Numbered from the stretch's first letter, positions 1 to 10,400 are shown. The stretch: DNA of 64,000 nt from Cladorhizidae sp. MBARI D1340-BT2 (GCA_028752905.1 JAQNBH010000011.1:17763909-17827908); one strand, 5' to 3'. Notes: generated by a model from the letters alone, not told the origin. Made by a program: numbers and translations.

Positions 1-580
1 TGAGCACCATCAGGTCTAACATGTGTCCCTCATCACAGCTTGAGCATCACCAGGTCTAACATGAGTCCCTCGTCACAGCTTGAGCACCACCAGGTCTAAT
101 GTGTGTCTCTCATCACAGCTTGAGCACCATCAGGTCTAACATGTGTCCCTCATCACAGCTTGAGCACCATCAGGTCTAACATGTGCCCCTCATCACAGCT
201 TGAGCACCATCACGTCTAACATGTGTCTCTCATCACAGCTTGAGCACCATCAGGTCTAACATGTGTCTCTCATCACAGCTTGAGCACCACCAGGTCTAAC
301 ATGTGTCTCTCATCACAGCTTGAGCACCACCAGGTCTAACATGTGTCCCTCATCACAGCTTGAGCACCACCAGGTCTAACATGTGTCCCTCATCACAGCT
401 TGAGCACCATCAGGTCTAACATGTGTCTCTCATCACAGCTTGAGCACCATCAGGTCTAACATGTGTCCCTCATCACAGCTTGAGCACCACCAGGTCTAAC
501 ATGTGTCCCTCATCACAGTTTGAGCATCACCAGGTCTAACATGTGTCCCTCGTCACAGCTTGAGCACCACCAGGTCTAAC
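1..580. repeat. 40-bp tandem satellite, 14.5 copies
   Basis: A 40-bp unit repeats head to tail without spacers. Each unit begins tgagcaccatcaggtctaac and continues with atgtgtccct and catcacagct. Copies differ by single bases: ccat or ccac, tccct or tctct, catcac or cgtcac. The array starts at or before the window edge, so the true copy number is unknown. It ends sharply at 580, where the 20-bp half unit ending caggtctaac passes into gttcattctg of the transposase-like pseudogene. Read on the minus strand, one unit encodes N-V-R-P-G-G-A-Q-A-V-M-R-D-T, which fits the continuation of that protein. A 40-bp period shifts the reading frame at every copy, so the array cannot be translated as one repeat protein. 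Confidence 0.97.
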
Positions 581-1997
581 GTTCATTCTGTTCTCATTGA
601 GAGCATCTGTGGCATAGGCTTTTGGGCAGCTGCTCTGGTGAAAGAGCCACACAAGTGTGTGCATTGCAGGAGGATACTTGAACTCTGCGGACTTTGGAGC
701 TCTCTCAATCTGATTCATTAACTTCTCTCCAGTCTAATATCCTGCTCATGTGGCACCATATATACTCAAACAGCTCTCTTGCCTCCCATGGGAAGTCTGG
801 ATCAGAAGCCCTGGCAACTTCTAACTCCTCTGGCGAGTGTTGTAAATATCCATCATGTTCATCAATGAAGTCGCTGACCATAATCCCACTATCCTTGGTT
901 TTGGGGAGAATAGCTGGCTTGTCAGCCGATTGACATTGAATATAGACTCTTCATGATAAATCATGATTAGCTTCTGGCTATTCTATTCAGATGGTGGTAT
1001 GGTCAGCGAAGATGGGAAAGGGGGGAGTTTATCCGCTACACAGTGGTCTGGGCTGGTGGTTACTTCGATACTCTTCCACAAAACCTTCAAATATTCCCCA
1101 CGGTATTTCACCACATCTTCAAGTTTGTAACCATGTTGGCCCCCTTCTTGTGCGGCATCAGCTTGAAACCCACCCAAGTGATGTAACCAGTGAACTGCAC
1201 TTCGAAGTGAGATGGAGCAGGGAAAATGTGGCAGCAAGTGATGGCCAGGAAGAAGAGCCAAATTGACAAATTCACAAAAATCGAATGCAGTTTCTCCAGT
1301 CTTAAAAGCATTCTCACGAACCCACTTGTAGCACTCTCTCTCAAGTTTTCATCGCTCAACACTAAGAGACGATCCTGCTTTCCTTGCTGACTCTCCTTCA
1401 TTCTAAACTTGTTTTCAAAGAACTCTTTCCGATAACCCCTGATAGTTCTCTCATGAACCCCTGTAATATATATATAGCACATTATATATATATGTGGTAA
1501 AAAACCCTGTAATACTTCCAGACTCCCGTGCTGCATCCATCTTGTTCATTTTCTGTCTGTTCTGGAAGCTCTCATAGAGAGACACAGATAGCATCTTACA
1601 CTGTTCTAGAGACAGAGTAAGTATCCATTCATGAAATGCTTCTTGGGTGTCAGTATATTCATCTTCCTCTTCTGCATCTCCATCAGGATCTTCCTCTACA
1701 TCTCTGTCTTCATGGTGCTGGTCTTTATCACCATTGGTGGGTGGTGGCGCAGATTGTACTGGTACTTGTGACTAAGGTTGCTGAATATGAAGAGCCTCTC
1801 TGCCTTCTAGTTCTACAGGTGCAGATTGTTCTGCTACAGGTGACTCAGGTTGCTGCCTCTAAAGAGCTTCTCTGTATACATTGCCTTGCTGTTCTTTTGA
1901 GTACTTTGCTATTCTCATGCACTCAGCTTTGGTATCACTTCTCCACTTTTTCCCCCACCTACTACTAATCTTAGGACGATCGCTTATTGTAGCACAG
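536..1997 (-). pseudogene. Decayed DDE-type transposase-like gene, 3' part replaced by satellite
   Basis: Read on the minus strand, conserved blocks of one protein appear in order but in different frames. First is an acidic Q/E/D-rich N-terminal region (about 1840-1640), then a helix-turn-helix-like block split at 1459-1513 (MDAARESGSITG, then VHERTIRGYRKEFFENK). Next come SLRSAVHWLHHLG and EDVVKYRGEYLK (about 1225-1090), IYHEES (about 960), GIMVSDFIDEHDGYL (about 880), then QIERAPKSAEFKYP and VWLFHQSSC (about 710-610), ending MNVRPGG. The order and motifs match a DDE-type transposase family I recall from animal and fungal genomes, where the blocks read YHDES and FDQSSC. Here the presumed catalytic aspartates are E and H. 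Damage includes TAG stops at 1859-1861, 1772-1774 and 983-985, an internal W-to-stop change near 735, several frameshifts, and a deletion of about ten codons near 935. A polypyrimidine tract followed by CTAG at 2001-1998 resembles a 3' splice site, so 1997 may be an exon start. The C-terminal part with the third acidic residue is missing. The family assignment is from memory and the pseudogene status is seen directly. Confidence 0.8.
1459..1513. other. 46-bp AT-rich insertion with 9-bp direct repeats splitting the HTH-like block
   Basis: The 9-mer ccctgtaat occurs at 1459-1467 and again at 1505-1513. Between the two lies AT-rich DNA with two TA runs and an imperfect palindrome (cattatatatatatatgtg against cacat on the other strand). 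Removing one repeat plus the insert (46 bp) restores a continuous minus-strand reading of ARESGSITG directly into VHERTIRGYRK. This is either a small inserted element with a target-site-like duplication or a very short intron. A GT-AG excision is possible but would remove 45 bp and leave the frame shifted, which favours insertion. Confidence 0.55.
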
Positions 1998-2670
1998 CTA
2001 GAAAGAAGAAAAGGCGAAATGTAGAAATTAATGTGAAAAATGTTTATAAACATGACTCGCATGCGGGCCATATACATACAATACAAAAATGCGCACACTT
2101 CTTGAAGTGTCTAGAATGTTGTATTTTAACAGCTTACCAAATAGCATGCGTTTTTCCGTATATTTTGATATCAATATGAATGTACACTGTTTAACCAGAT
2201 TTTTATGAAATTTTGAAAAATTTGATGGCAAGCACTATATAAGCATTGGCACATTAGTTACATGTAGTTTCTCAGCAATCCAATACATATGCATGTGTCA
2301 TAAGTAGTTTACCAGATTATTTTAGGGTATCTGCTGTAACTATTGGCCCATGAACAATATTCTCAGTAAATCAACTCTTCTTTGTAAATAAAACATGTAG
2401 CAGCTGCTGAATCTTTTTGACTAGGTTCAAAATTGTGCTGACAAGTGTATTTACTGTGTTGATGATCCTTTATGATTTTAGGGTGTTTGACTCAATTTAG
2501 AAACAGATGCAAAAATTTGGTTGTAAAATTGACTTATTATGCAATATATTTGCAATATATTTGTGGGAAAAAGTCGAGGTACACAGATCAAAGATATATA
2601 TATATATTTTTTAAATATCACAGTTAAGTTTTGTGCTGCAGGTTTGGCTGTTGCTACTTTAGTGAAGCAT
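1998..2670. other. AT-rich stretch with no gene recognised
   Basis: No conserved protein block, tandem structure or RNA gene is visible. The stretch is AT-rich, with a short (TA)n run at about 2593-2607 and a near-duplicated gcaatatattt at about 2539-2562. Open frames here are under 80 codons, rich in I, Y, F and C, and typical of random AT-rich DNA. The first part (1998-2100) could be an intron or upstream region of the transposase-like pseudogene, since a pyrimidine-rich tract precedes its exon-like start on the minus strand. Confidence 0.6.
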
Positions 2671-3356
2671 TCAAGAAACACTGAAGTTATTTTTTGGAGT
2701 TAAAATTGCTCTTTTGGTTGCTGATGAGCTCCAGAGTGAGTCATGAGCTTTGGTTTTGTGTGGGTGTGTTTGGCATCAATCGTGCATAACAATAGTGAAG
2801 GACACACTGGGAGTCTTTATGAGGCTAATAGTTGTTGGGAGGGGGGGGGGAGCTGTTTATGATTTAAAATAGTGGGTAAAACCAATGTAGAAGTGCTAGC
2901 GCATTCCTTAATATATAGATTAAAAATATATATTGCTATATTCATGTACCTGACTATCATGTGCAGTGAGAGACAGTCTATCATGTAGTTCATCACCAAC
3001 AGGATCCAGCTCCTGAAGAGTCCACACATATACATGTATGATAACAACTAACATGTACAAGACAAAACATTTACTTAAAAACAAGCAGAAATCCCAAACA
3101 ACACCAACACCAACAACACCAACAACAACAACAACAACAATGGATTACTTTAAAATCAAAAATTTACAAATGAAGATTTAGAGGATCTTTACCTAAAAAC
3201 CTAAAATGTTAATTATTTAGGTTGTAAATGTGTTGGTTGTCTACATTAGTAGTCCTTTCTCAGTTCATCTACTTTTAAACAAACCTTCTCTCTCTATGTC
3301 AGTCTGTTCTATTAACTATTGTCACAAGAGCTTAGAAAACCAGCAGGTGTTATTCG
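2671..3356. repeat. Direct tandem unit of about 650 bp, copy 1
   Basis: The copy starts at tcaagaaacactgaag. It then holds, in order, gagctccagagtgagtcatgag, a cacactgggagtctttatga block, a 13-base G tract (2838-2850), gtagaagtgctagcgcattcc, a TA-rich patch and aactaacatgtacaagac. A CAA/CCAA tract (about 3097-3140), gaagatttagaggatc and gttctattaactattgtcac follow. The same order recurs three more times downstream in the same orientation. The short frames inside (under 80 codons) recur only because the DNA recurs, and they carry no recognisable protein feature. Confidence 0.9.
3097..3140. repeat. CAA/CCAA microsatellite
   Basis: An imperfect CAA tract with interspersed CCAA or CAC units, in copy 1 of the 650-bp unit. 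The equivalent sites in copies 2 (about 3755-3793) and 3 (about 4420-4445) are purer (CAA)n and differ in length, as expected for slippage. Confidence 0.9.
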
Positions 3357-4009
3357 AAGAAACACTGAAGTTATTTTGGGAGCCAAAATTGCCTAATGAG
3401 CTCCAGAGGGAGTCATGAGCTTTGGTTTTGTGTGGATGTGTTTGACATCCACTGTGGATAATAATAGTGAAGGGTTCAGGACACTAGGAGTCTTTATGGA
3501 GCTAATAGTTGATGGGTGAGGTGCTGTTTATGATTTTAAAAAGTGGGTAAAACCAATGTAGAAGTGCTAGCGCATTCCTTAATATATAGTTAAAAATATA
3601 TATTGCTATATTCATGTACCTGACTATCATGTGCAGTGAGAGACACTCTATCATGTTGTTCACCACCAACAGGTGCCAGCTCCTGTAGAGTCTACACATA
3701 TACATGTATGATAACAACTAACATGTACAAGACAAAACATTCACTTAAAAACAAGCAGAAATCCCAAACAACAACAACAACAACAACAACAAAGGATTGC
3801 TTTAAAATCAAAAATTTACAAATGAAGATTTAGAGGATCTTTGCCTTAAATATAATTATTTAGGGTGTAAATGTGTTGGTTGTCTACATTAGTAGTTTCC
3901 TTTCTCAGTTTATCTATTTTTAAACAAACTTTCTCTTTATATATCAGTCTGTTCTATTAACTATTGTCACAAGAGTAAGTTGCTTAGAAAACCAGCAGGT
4001 GTTATTCGT
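3357..4009. repeat. Direct tandem unit of about 650 bp, copy 2
   Basis: The same block order as in the first copy is present from aagaaacactgaag onward. It differs in the middle, where the long G tract is replaced by gttgatgggtgaggtgctg, and it carries a purer (CAA)n tract at about 3755-3793. Identity to copies 1 and 3 is high by eye, with single-base changes and indels of a few bases. It ends with cagcaggtgttattcg just before the next aagaaacactgaag. Confidence 0.9.
3755..3793. repeat. (CAA)n microsatellite in copy 2
   Basis: About a dozen perfect CAA units lie between caagcagaaatccc and aggattgc. The position corresponds to the CAA tracts of the neighbouring 650-bp units. Confidence 0.9.
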
Positions 4010-4654
4010 TCAAGAAACACTGAAGTTGTTTTGGGAGCCAAAATTGCTCTTTTGGTTGCTAATGAGCTCATGAGTCAGTCATGAGCTTTGCTTTTGTGTG
4101 GGTGTGTTTGGCATCCACCGTGCATAATAATAGTGAAGGACACACTGGGAGTCTTTATGAGGCTAATAGTTGTTGGGAGGGGGGGGGGGCTGTTTATGAT
4201 TTAAAATAGTGGGTAAAACTAATGTAGAAGTGCTAGCGCATTCCTTAATATATAGATTAAAAATATATATTGCTATATTCATGTAACATATCATATGCAA
4301 TGAGAGACGCTCTATCATGTTGTTCATCACCCTGTAACTGAAGAGTAAACACATATATATATATGATAACAACTAACATGTACAAGACAAAACATTTACT
4401 TAAAAACAAGCAGAAATCCCAAACAACAACAACAACAACAACAAAGGATTGCTTCAAAATCAAAAATTTACAAATGAAGATTTAGAGGATCTTTGCCTTA
4501 AATGCCTTAAATGTTAATTATTTAGGGTGTAAATGTGTTTGTTGTCTACATTGGTATTTTCATTTCCCAGTTTATCTAAAACTTCTCTCTCTATGTCAGT
4601 CTGTTCTATTAACTATTGTCACAAGAGTAAGTTGCTTAGAAAACCAGCAGGTGT
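4010..4654. repeat. Direct tandem unit of about 650 bp, copy 3
   Basis: This copy repeats the block order and has regained a long G tract (about 4175-4189) like copy 1. The tgttgttcatcaccc segment is shortened, lacking the caggatccagctcctgaagagtcc part seen in copy 1. A (CAA)n tract lies at about 4420-4445. The copy ends at cagcaggtgtta, slightly shorter than the ends of copies 1 and 2. Confidence 0.9.
4420..4445. repeat. (CAA)n microsatellite in copy 3
   Basis: A shorter perfect CAA run between caagcagaaatccc and aggattgc, orthologous in position to the tracts in copies 1 and 2. Confidence 0.9.
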
Positions 4655-4955
4655 TAGAAACACTAAAGTCGTTTTGGGAGCCAAAATTGCTCTTTTGTTT
4701 GCTAATGAGCTCCAGAGTGAGTCATGAGCATTGCTTTTGTGTGGATGTGTTTGGCATCACCGTACATAATAATAATGAAGGATTCAGGACACACTGGGAG
4801 TCTTTATTGAGCTAATAGTGATCAAACCACAAGAGGGTACCAATTTGAGTTGATATGAACAATTTTTGGGTGGTGGTTGGGATGGGGGGGAGGGGTGGGG
4901 GGTGTGTGTGCTGTTTATGATGTAAACAATAAGTGCCAGCGCATTCCCTAATCTT
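4655..4955. repeat. Truncated and altered unit of the 650-bp family, copy 4
   Basis: The first half of the unit is present (gaaacactaaagtcg, ctccagagtgagtcatgag, cacactgggagtcttta, then agtgccagcgcattcc). After gagctaatagt it carries about 60 bp not seen in the other copies, including gatcaaaccacaagagggta, followed by an enlarged G-rich tract. Homology stops just after gcgcattcc at about 4950, and the second half with the CAA tract is absent. The 39-bp satellite starts about 65 bp further on. Confidence 0.8.
4866..4912 (+). other. G-rich tract with canonical G-quadruplex pattern
   Basis: The stretch begins gggtggtggttgggat and then has runs of about seven, four and six G separated by one A or T, followed by gtgtgtgtg. 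At least four runs of three or more G with one- to two-base loops meet the usual G-quadruplex pattern. It occupies the position of the plain G tracts in copies 1 and 3 of the 650-bp unit but is longer. It lies roughly 100 bp from the left boundary of the 39-bp satellite. Confidence 0.75.
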
Positions 4956-5015
4956 CAAAGTTCAGTCCAACACTTTATTCTATCGCAATTCCTAAGATGT
5001 TTGATTTTTAAAAGG
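4956..5015. other. Short unique spacer between two repeat arrays
   Basis: About 60 bp with no match seen to either the 650-bp unit or the 39-bp satellite (caaagttcagtccaacactt through gatttttaaaagg). The piece agttcagtccaacac shares only gtccaacag-like letters with the satellite monomer, which may be chance. Confidence 0.5.
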
Positions 5016-5300
5016 CAATTTAGCATGCAAAATACAGCAGTGAGAGTTAAACTTTGTAGACATGCATGTAGTCTAACAGTGAGAGTTGAACTTTGTAGAC
5101 ATGCATGTAGTCCAACAGTGAGAGTTGAACTTTGTAGAGATGCATGTAGTCTAACAGTGAGAGTTGAACTTTGTAGGAATGCATGTAGTCCAACAGTGAG
5201 AGTTGAACTATGTAGACATGCATGGAGTCCAACAGTGAGAGTTGAACTTTGTAGACATGCATCTAGTCCAACAGCGAGAGTTGAACTTTGTATACATGCA
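5016..5300. repeat. Degenerate left edge of the 39-bp satellite
   Basis: The outermost monomer (about 5016-5046, aatttagcatgcaaaatacagca) is only partly recognisable. The next six or seven carry many private changes: agagttaaac, agtctaacag twice, tagagatg, taggaatg, ctatgtag, catggagtcc, catctagtcc, agcgagag and tatacat. This density of private variants is clearly higher than in the interior. It marks a genuine array end rather than an arbitrary join. Confidence 0.8.
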
Positions 5301-7400
5301 TGTAGTCCAACAGTGAGAGTTGAACTTTGTAGACATGCATGGAGTCCAACAGTGAGAGTTGAACTTTGTAGACATGCATGTAGTCCAACAGTGAGAGTTG
5401 AACTTTGTAGGCATCCATGGAGTCCAACAGTGAGAGTTGAACTTTGTAGGCATGCATGTAGTCCAACAGTGAGAGTTGAACTTTGTAGACATGCATGTAG
5501 TCCAACAGTGAGAGTTGAACTTTGTAGACATGCATGTAGTCCAACAGTGAGAGTTGAACTTTGTAGACATGCATGTAGTCCAACAGTGAGAGTTGAACTT
5601 TGTAGACATGCATGTAGTCCAACAGTGAGAGTTGAACTTTGTAGGCATGCATGTAGTCCAACAGTGAGAGTTGAACTATATGTAGACATGCATGTAGTCC
5701 AACAGTGAGAGTTGAACTTTGTAGACATGCATGTAGTCCAACAGTGAGAGTTGAACTTTGTAGACATGCATGTAGTCCAACAGTGAGAGTTGAACTTTGT
5801 AGACATGCATGTAGTCCAACAGTGAGAGTTGAACTTTGTAGGCATGCATGTAGTCCAACAGTGAGAGTTGAACTTTGTAGACATGCATGTAGTCCAATAG
5901 TGAGAGTTGAACTTTGTAGACATGCATGTAGTCTAACAGTGAGAGTTGAACTTTGTAGACATGCATGTAGTCCAACAGTGAGAGTTGAACTTTGTAGGCA
6001 TGCATGTAGGCCAACAGTGAGAGTTGAACTTTGTAGACATGCATGTAGTCCAACAGTGAGAGTTGAACTTTGTAGACATGCATGTAGTCCAACAGTGAGA
6101 GTTGAACTTTGTAGACATGCATGTAGTCCAACAGTGAGAGTTGAACTTTGTAGACATGCATGTAGTCCAACAGTGAGAGTTGAACTTTGTAGACATGCAT
6201 GTAGTCCAACAGTGAGAGTTGAACTTTGTAGACATGCATGTAGTCCAACAGTGAGAGTTGATCTTTGTAGGCATGCATGTAGTCCAACAGTGAGAGTTGA
6301 ACTTTGTAGACATGCATGTAATCCAACAGTGAGAGTTGAACTTTGTAGGCATGCATGTAGTCCAACAGTGAGAGTTGAACTATGTATACATGCATGTAGT
6401 CCAACAGTGAGGGTTGAACTTTGTAGGCATGCATGTAGTCCAACAGTGAGAGTTGAACTTTGTAGGCATGCATGTAGTCCAACAGTGAGAGTTGCACTTT
6501 GTAGACATGCATGTAGTACAACAGTGAGAGTTGAACTATGTAGACATGCATGTAGTCCAACAGTGAGGGTTGAACTTTGTAGGCATGCATGTAGTCCAAC
6601 AGTGAGAGTTGAACTTTGTAGACATGCATGTAGTCCAACAGTGAGAGTTGAACTTTGTAGGCATGCATGTAGTCCAACAGTGAGAGTTGAACTTTGTATA
6701 CATGCATGTACTCCAACAGTGAGAGTTGAACTTTGTAGGCATGCATGTAGTCCAACAGTGAGAGTTGAACTTTGTAGACATGCATGTAGTCCAACAGTGA
6801 GGGTTGAACTTTGTAGGCATGCATGTAGTCCAACATTGAGAGTTGAACTTTGTAGACATGCAAGTAGTCCAACAGTGAGAGTTGAACTTTGTAGACATGC
6901 ATGTAGTCCAACAGTGAGAGTTGAACTTTGTAGACATGCATGTAGTCCAACAGTGAGAGTTGAACTTTGTAGGCATGCATGTAGTCCAACAGTGAGAGTT
7001 GAACTTTGTAGACATGCATGTAGTCCAAAAGTGAGAGTTGAACTTTGTAGACATGCATGTAGTCCAACAGTGAGAGTTGAACTTTGTAGACATGCATGTA
7101 GTCCAACAGTGAGAGTTGAACTTTGTAGACATGCATGTAGTCCAACAGTGAGAGTTGAACTTTGTAGACATGCATGTAGTCCAACAGTGAGAGTTGAACT
7201 TTGTAGACATGCATGTAGTCCAACAGTGAGAGTTGAACTTTGTAGACATGCATGTAGTCCAACAGTGAGAGTTGAACTTTGTAGGCATGCATGTAGTCCA
7301 ACAGTGAGAGTTGAACTTTGTAGACATGCATGTAGTCCAACAGTGAGAGTTGAACTTTGTAGGCATGCATGTAGTCCAACAGTGAGAGTTCAACTTTGTA

Positions 7401-10400
7401 GACATGCATGTAGTCCTACAGTGAGGGTTGAACTTTGTAGGCATGCATGTAGTCCAACAGTGAGAGTTGAACTTTGTAGTCATGCATGTAGTCCAACAGT
7501 GAGAGTTGAACTTTGTAGACATGCATGTAGTCCAACAGTGAGAGTTGAACTTTGTAGACATGCATGTAGTCCAACAGTGAGAGTTGAACTTTGTAGACAT
7601 GCATGTAGTCCAACAGTGAGAGTTGAACTTTGTAGGCATGCATGTAATCCAACAGTGAGAGTTGAACTTTGTAGACATGCATGTAGTCCAACAGTGAGAG
7701 TTGAACTTTGTAGACATGCATGTAGTCCAACAGTGAGAGTTGAACTTTGTAGACATGCATGTAGTCCATCAGTGAGAGTTGAACTTTGTAGACATGCATG
7801 TAGTCCAACAGTGAGAGTTGAACTTTGTAGACATGCATGTATCCAACAGTGAGAGTTGAACATTGTAGACATGCATGTAGTCCAACAGTGAGAGTTGAAC
7901 TATGTAGGCACGCATGTAGTCCAACAGTGAGAGTTGAACTTTGTAGACATGCATGTAGTCCAACAGTGAGAGTTGAACTTTGTAGACATGCATGTAGTCC
8001 AACAGTGAGAGTTGAACTTTGTAGACATGCATGTAGTCCAACAGTGAGAGTTGAACTTTGTAGGCAGGCATGTAGTCCAACAGTGAGAGTTGAACTTTGT
8101 AGACATGCATGTAGTCCAAAAGTGAGAGTTGAACTTTGTAGACATACATGTAGTCCAACAGTGAGAGTTGAACTTTGTAGGCATGCATTTAGTCCAACAG
8201 TGAGAGTTGAACTTTGTAGACATGCATGTAGTCCACCAGTGAGAGTTGAACTTTGTAGACATGCATGTAGTCCAACAGTGAGAGTTGAACTTTGTAGGCA
8301 TGCATGTAGTCCAACAGTGAGAGTTGAACTTTGTAGACATGCATGTAGTCCAACAGTGAGAGTTGAACTTTGTAGACATGCATGTACTCCAACAGTGAGA
8401 GTTGAACTTTGTAGACATGCATGTAGTCCAACAGTGAGAGTTGAACTTTGTAGACATGCATGTAGTCCAACAGTGAGAGTTGAACTATGTAGACATGCAT
8501 GTAGTCCAACAGTGAGAGTTGAACTTTGTAGGCATGCATGTAGTCCAACAGTGAGAGTTGAACTTTGTAGACATGCATGTAGTCCAACAGTGAGAGTTGA
8601 ACTTTGTAGACATGCATGTAGTCCAACAGTGAGAGTTGAACTTTGTAGGCATGCATGTAGTCCAACAGTGAGAGTTGAACTTTGTAGACATGCATGTAGT
8701 CCAACAGTGAGAGTTGAACTTTGTAGACATGCATGTAGTCCAACAGTGAGAGTTGAACTTTGTAGGCATGCATGTAGTCCAACAGTGAGAGTTGAACTTT
8801 GTAGACATGCATGTAGTCCAACAGTGAGAGTTTAACTTTGTAGGCATGCATGTAGTCCAACAGTGAGAGTTCAACTTTGTAGACATGCATGTAGTCCAAC
8901 AGTGAGAGTTGAACTTTGTAGACATGCATGTAGTCCAACAGTAAGAGTTGAACTTTGTAGACATGCATGTAGTCCAACAGTGAGAGTTGAACTTTGTAGA
9001 CATGCATGTAGTCCAACAGTGAGAGTTGAACTTTGTAGACATGCATGTAGTCCAACAGTGAGAGTTGAACTTTGTAGGCATGCATGTAGTCCAACAGTGA
9101 GAGTTGAACTTTGTAGACATGCATGTAGTCCAACAGTGAGAGTTGAACTTTGTAGGCATGCATGTAGTCCAACAGTGAGAGTTGAACTTTGTAGACATGC
9201 ATGTAGTCCTACAGTGAGGGTTGAACTTTGTAGGCATGCATGTAGTCCAACAGTGAGAGTTGAACTTTGTAGTCATGCATGTAGTCCAACAGTGAGAGTT
9301 GAACTTTGTAGACATGCATGTAGTCCTACAGTGAGGGTTGAACTTTGTAGGCATGCATGTAGTCCAACAGTGAGAGTTGAACTTTGTAGTCATGAATGTA
9401 GTCCAACAGTGAGAGTTGAACTTTGTAGACATGCATGTAGTCCAACAGTGAGAGTTGAACTTTGTAGACATGCATGTAGTCCAACAGTGAGAGTTGAACT
9501 TTGTAGACATGCATGTAGTCCAACAGTGAGAGTTGAACTTTGTAGGCATGCATGTAATCCAACAGTGAGAGTTGAACTTTGTAGACATGCATGTAGTCCA
9601 ACAGTGAGAGTTGAACTTTGTAGACATGCATGTAGTCCAACAGTGAGAGTTGAACTTTGTAGACATGCATGTAGTCCATCAGTGAGAGTTGAACTTTGTA
9701 GACATGCATGTAGTCCAACAGTGAGAGTTGAACTTTGTAGACATGCATGTATCCAACAGTGAGAGTTGAACATTGTAGACATGCATGTAGTCCAACAGTG
9801 AGAGTTGAACTATGTAGGCACGCATGTAGTCCAACAGTGAGAGTTGAACTTTGTAGACATGCATGTAGTCCAATAGTGAGAGTTGAACTTTGTAGACATG
9901 CATGTAGTCCAACAGTGAGAGTTGAACTTTTTAGACATGCATGTAGTCCAACAGTGAGAGTTGAACTTTGTAGGCAGGCATGTAGTCCAACAGTGAGAGT
10001 TGAACTTTGTAGACATGCATGTAGTCCAAAAGTGAGAGTTGAACTTTGTAGACATACATGTAGTCCAACAGTGAGAGTTGAACTTTGTAGGCATGCATTT
10101 AGTCCAACAGTGAGAGTTGAACTTTGTAGACATGCATGTAGTCCACCAGTGAGAGTTGAACTTTGTAGACATGCATGTAGTCCAACAGTGAGAGTTGAAC
10201 TTTGTAGGCATGCATGTAGTCCAACAGTGAGAGTTGAACTTTGTAGACATGCATGTAGTCCAACAGTGAGAGTTGAACTTTGTAGACATGCTTGTAGTCC
10301 AACAGTGAGAGTTGAACTTTGTAGACATGCATGTAGTCCAACAGTGAGAGTTGAACTTTGTAGACATGCATGTAGTCCAACAGTGAGAGTTGAACTATGT

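Noticed and set aside
1..580. CRISPR array or promoter repeats at the left edge
   Set aside because: The 40-bp units are contiguous without spacers, and their content matches the continuation of the adjacent pseudogene.
694..933. Plus-strand open frame of 79 codons
   Set aside because: It lies opposite the conserved GIMVSDFIDEH block of the minus-strand transposase relic and is a shadow frame.
991..1266. Plus-strand open frame of 91 codons
   Set aside because: It lies opposite the SLRSAVHWLHHLG and EDVVKYRGEYLK blocks on the minus strand, and no independent features are visible.
1636..1968. Plus-strand leucine-rich open frame of 110 codons
   Set aside because: It is the complement of the acidic Q/E/D-rich N-terminal region of the minus-strand relic. 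The leucine richness reflects that composition.
2817..4372. Three similar 69- to 76-codon minus-strand frames beginning MLSY
   Set aside because: Each sits at the same place in a copy of the 650-bp tandem unit. They resemble one another because the DNA is duplicated. The composition is AT-driven and no family is recognised.
5705..7852. Plus-strand repeat protein with the 13-residue cycle VRVELCRHACSPT
   Set aside because: It resembles a cysteine-rich repeat protein only superficially. It is stopped by the recurrent gagtttaac and gttaa-type variants throughout the array and has no non-repeat N or C terminus.
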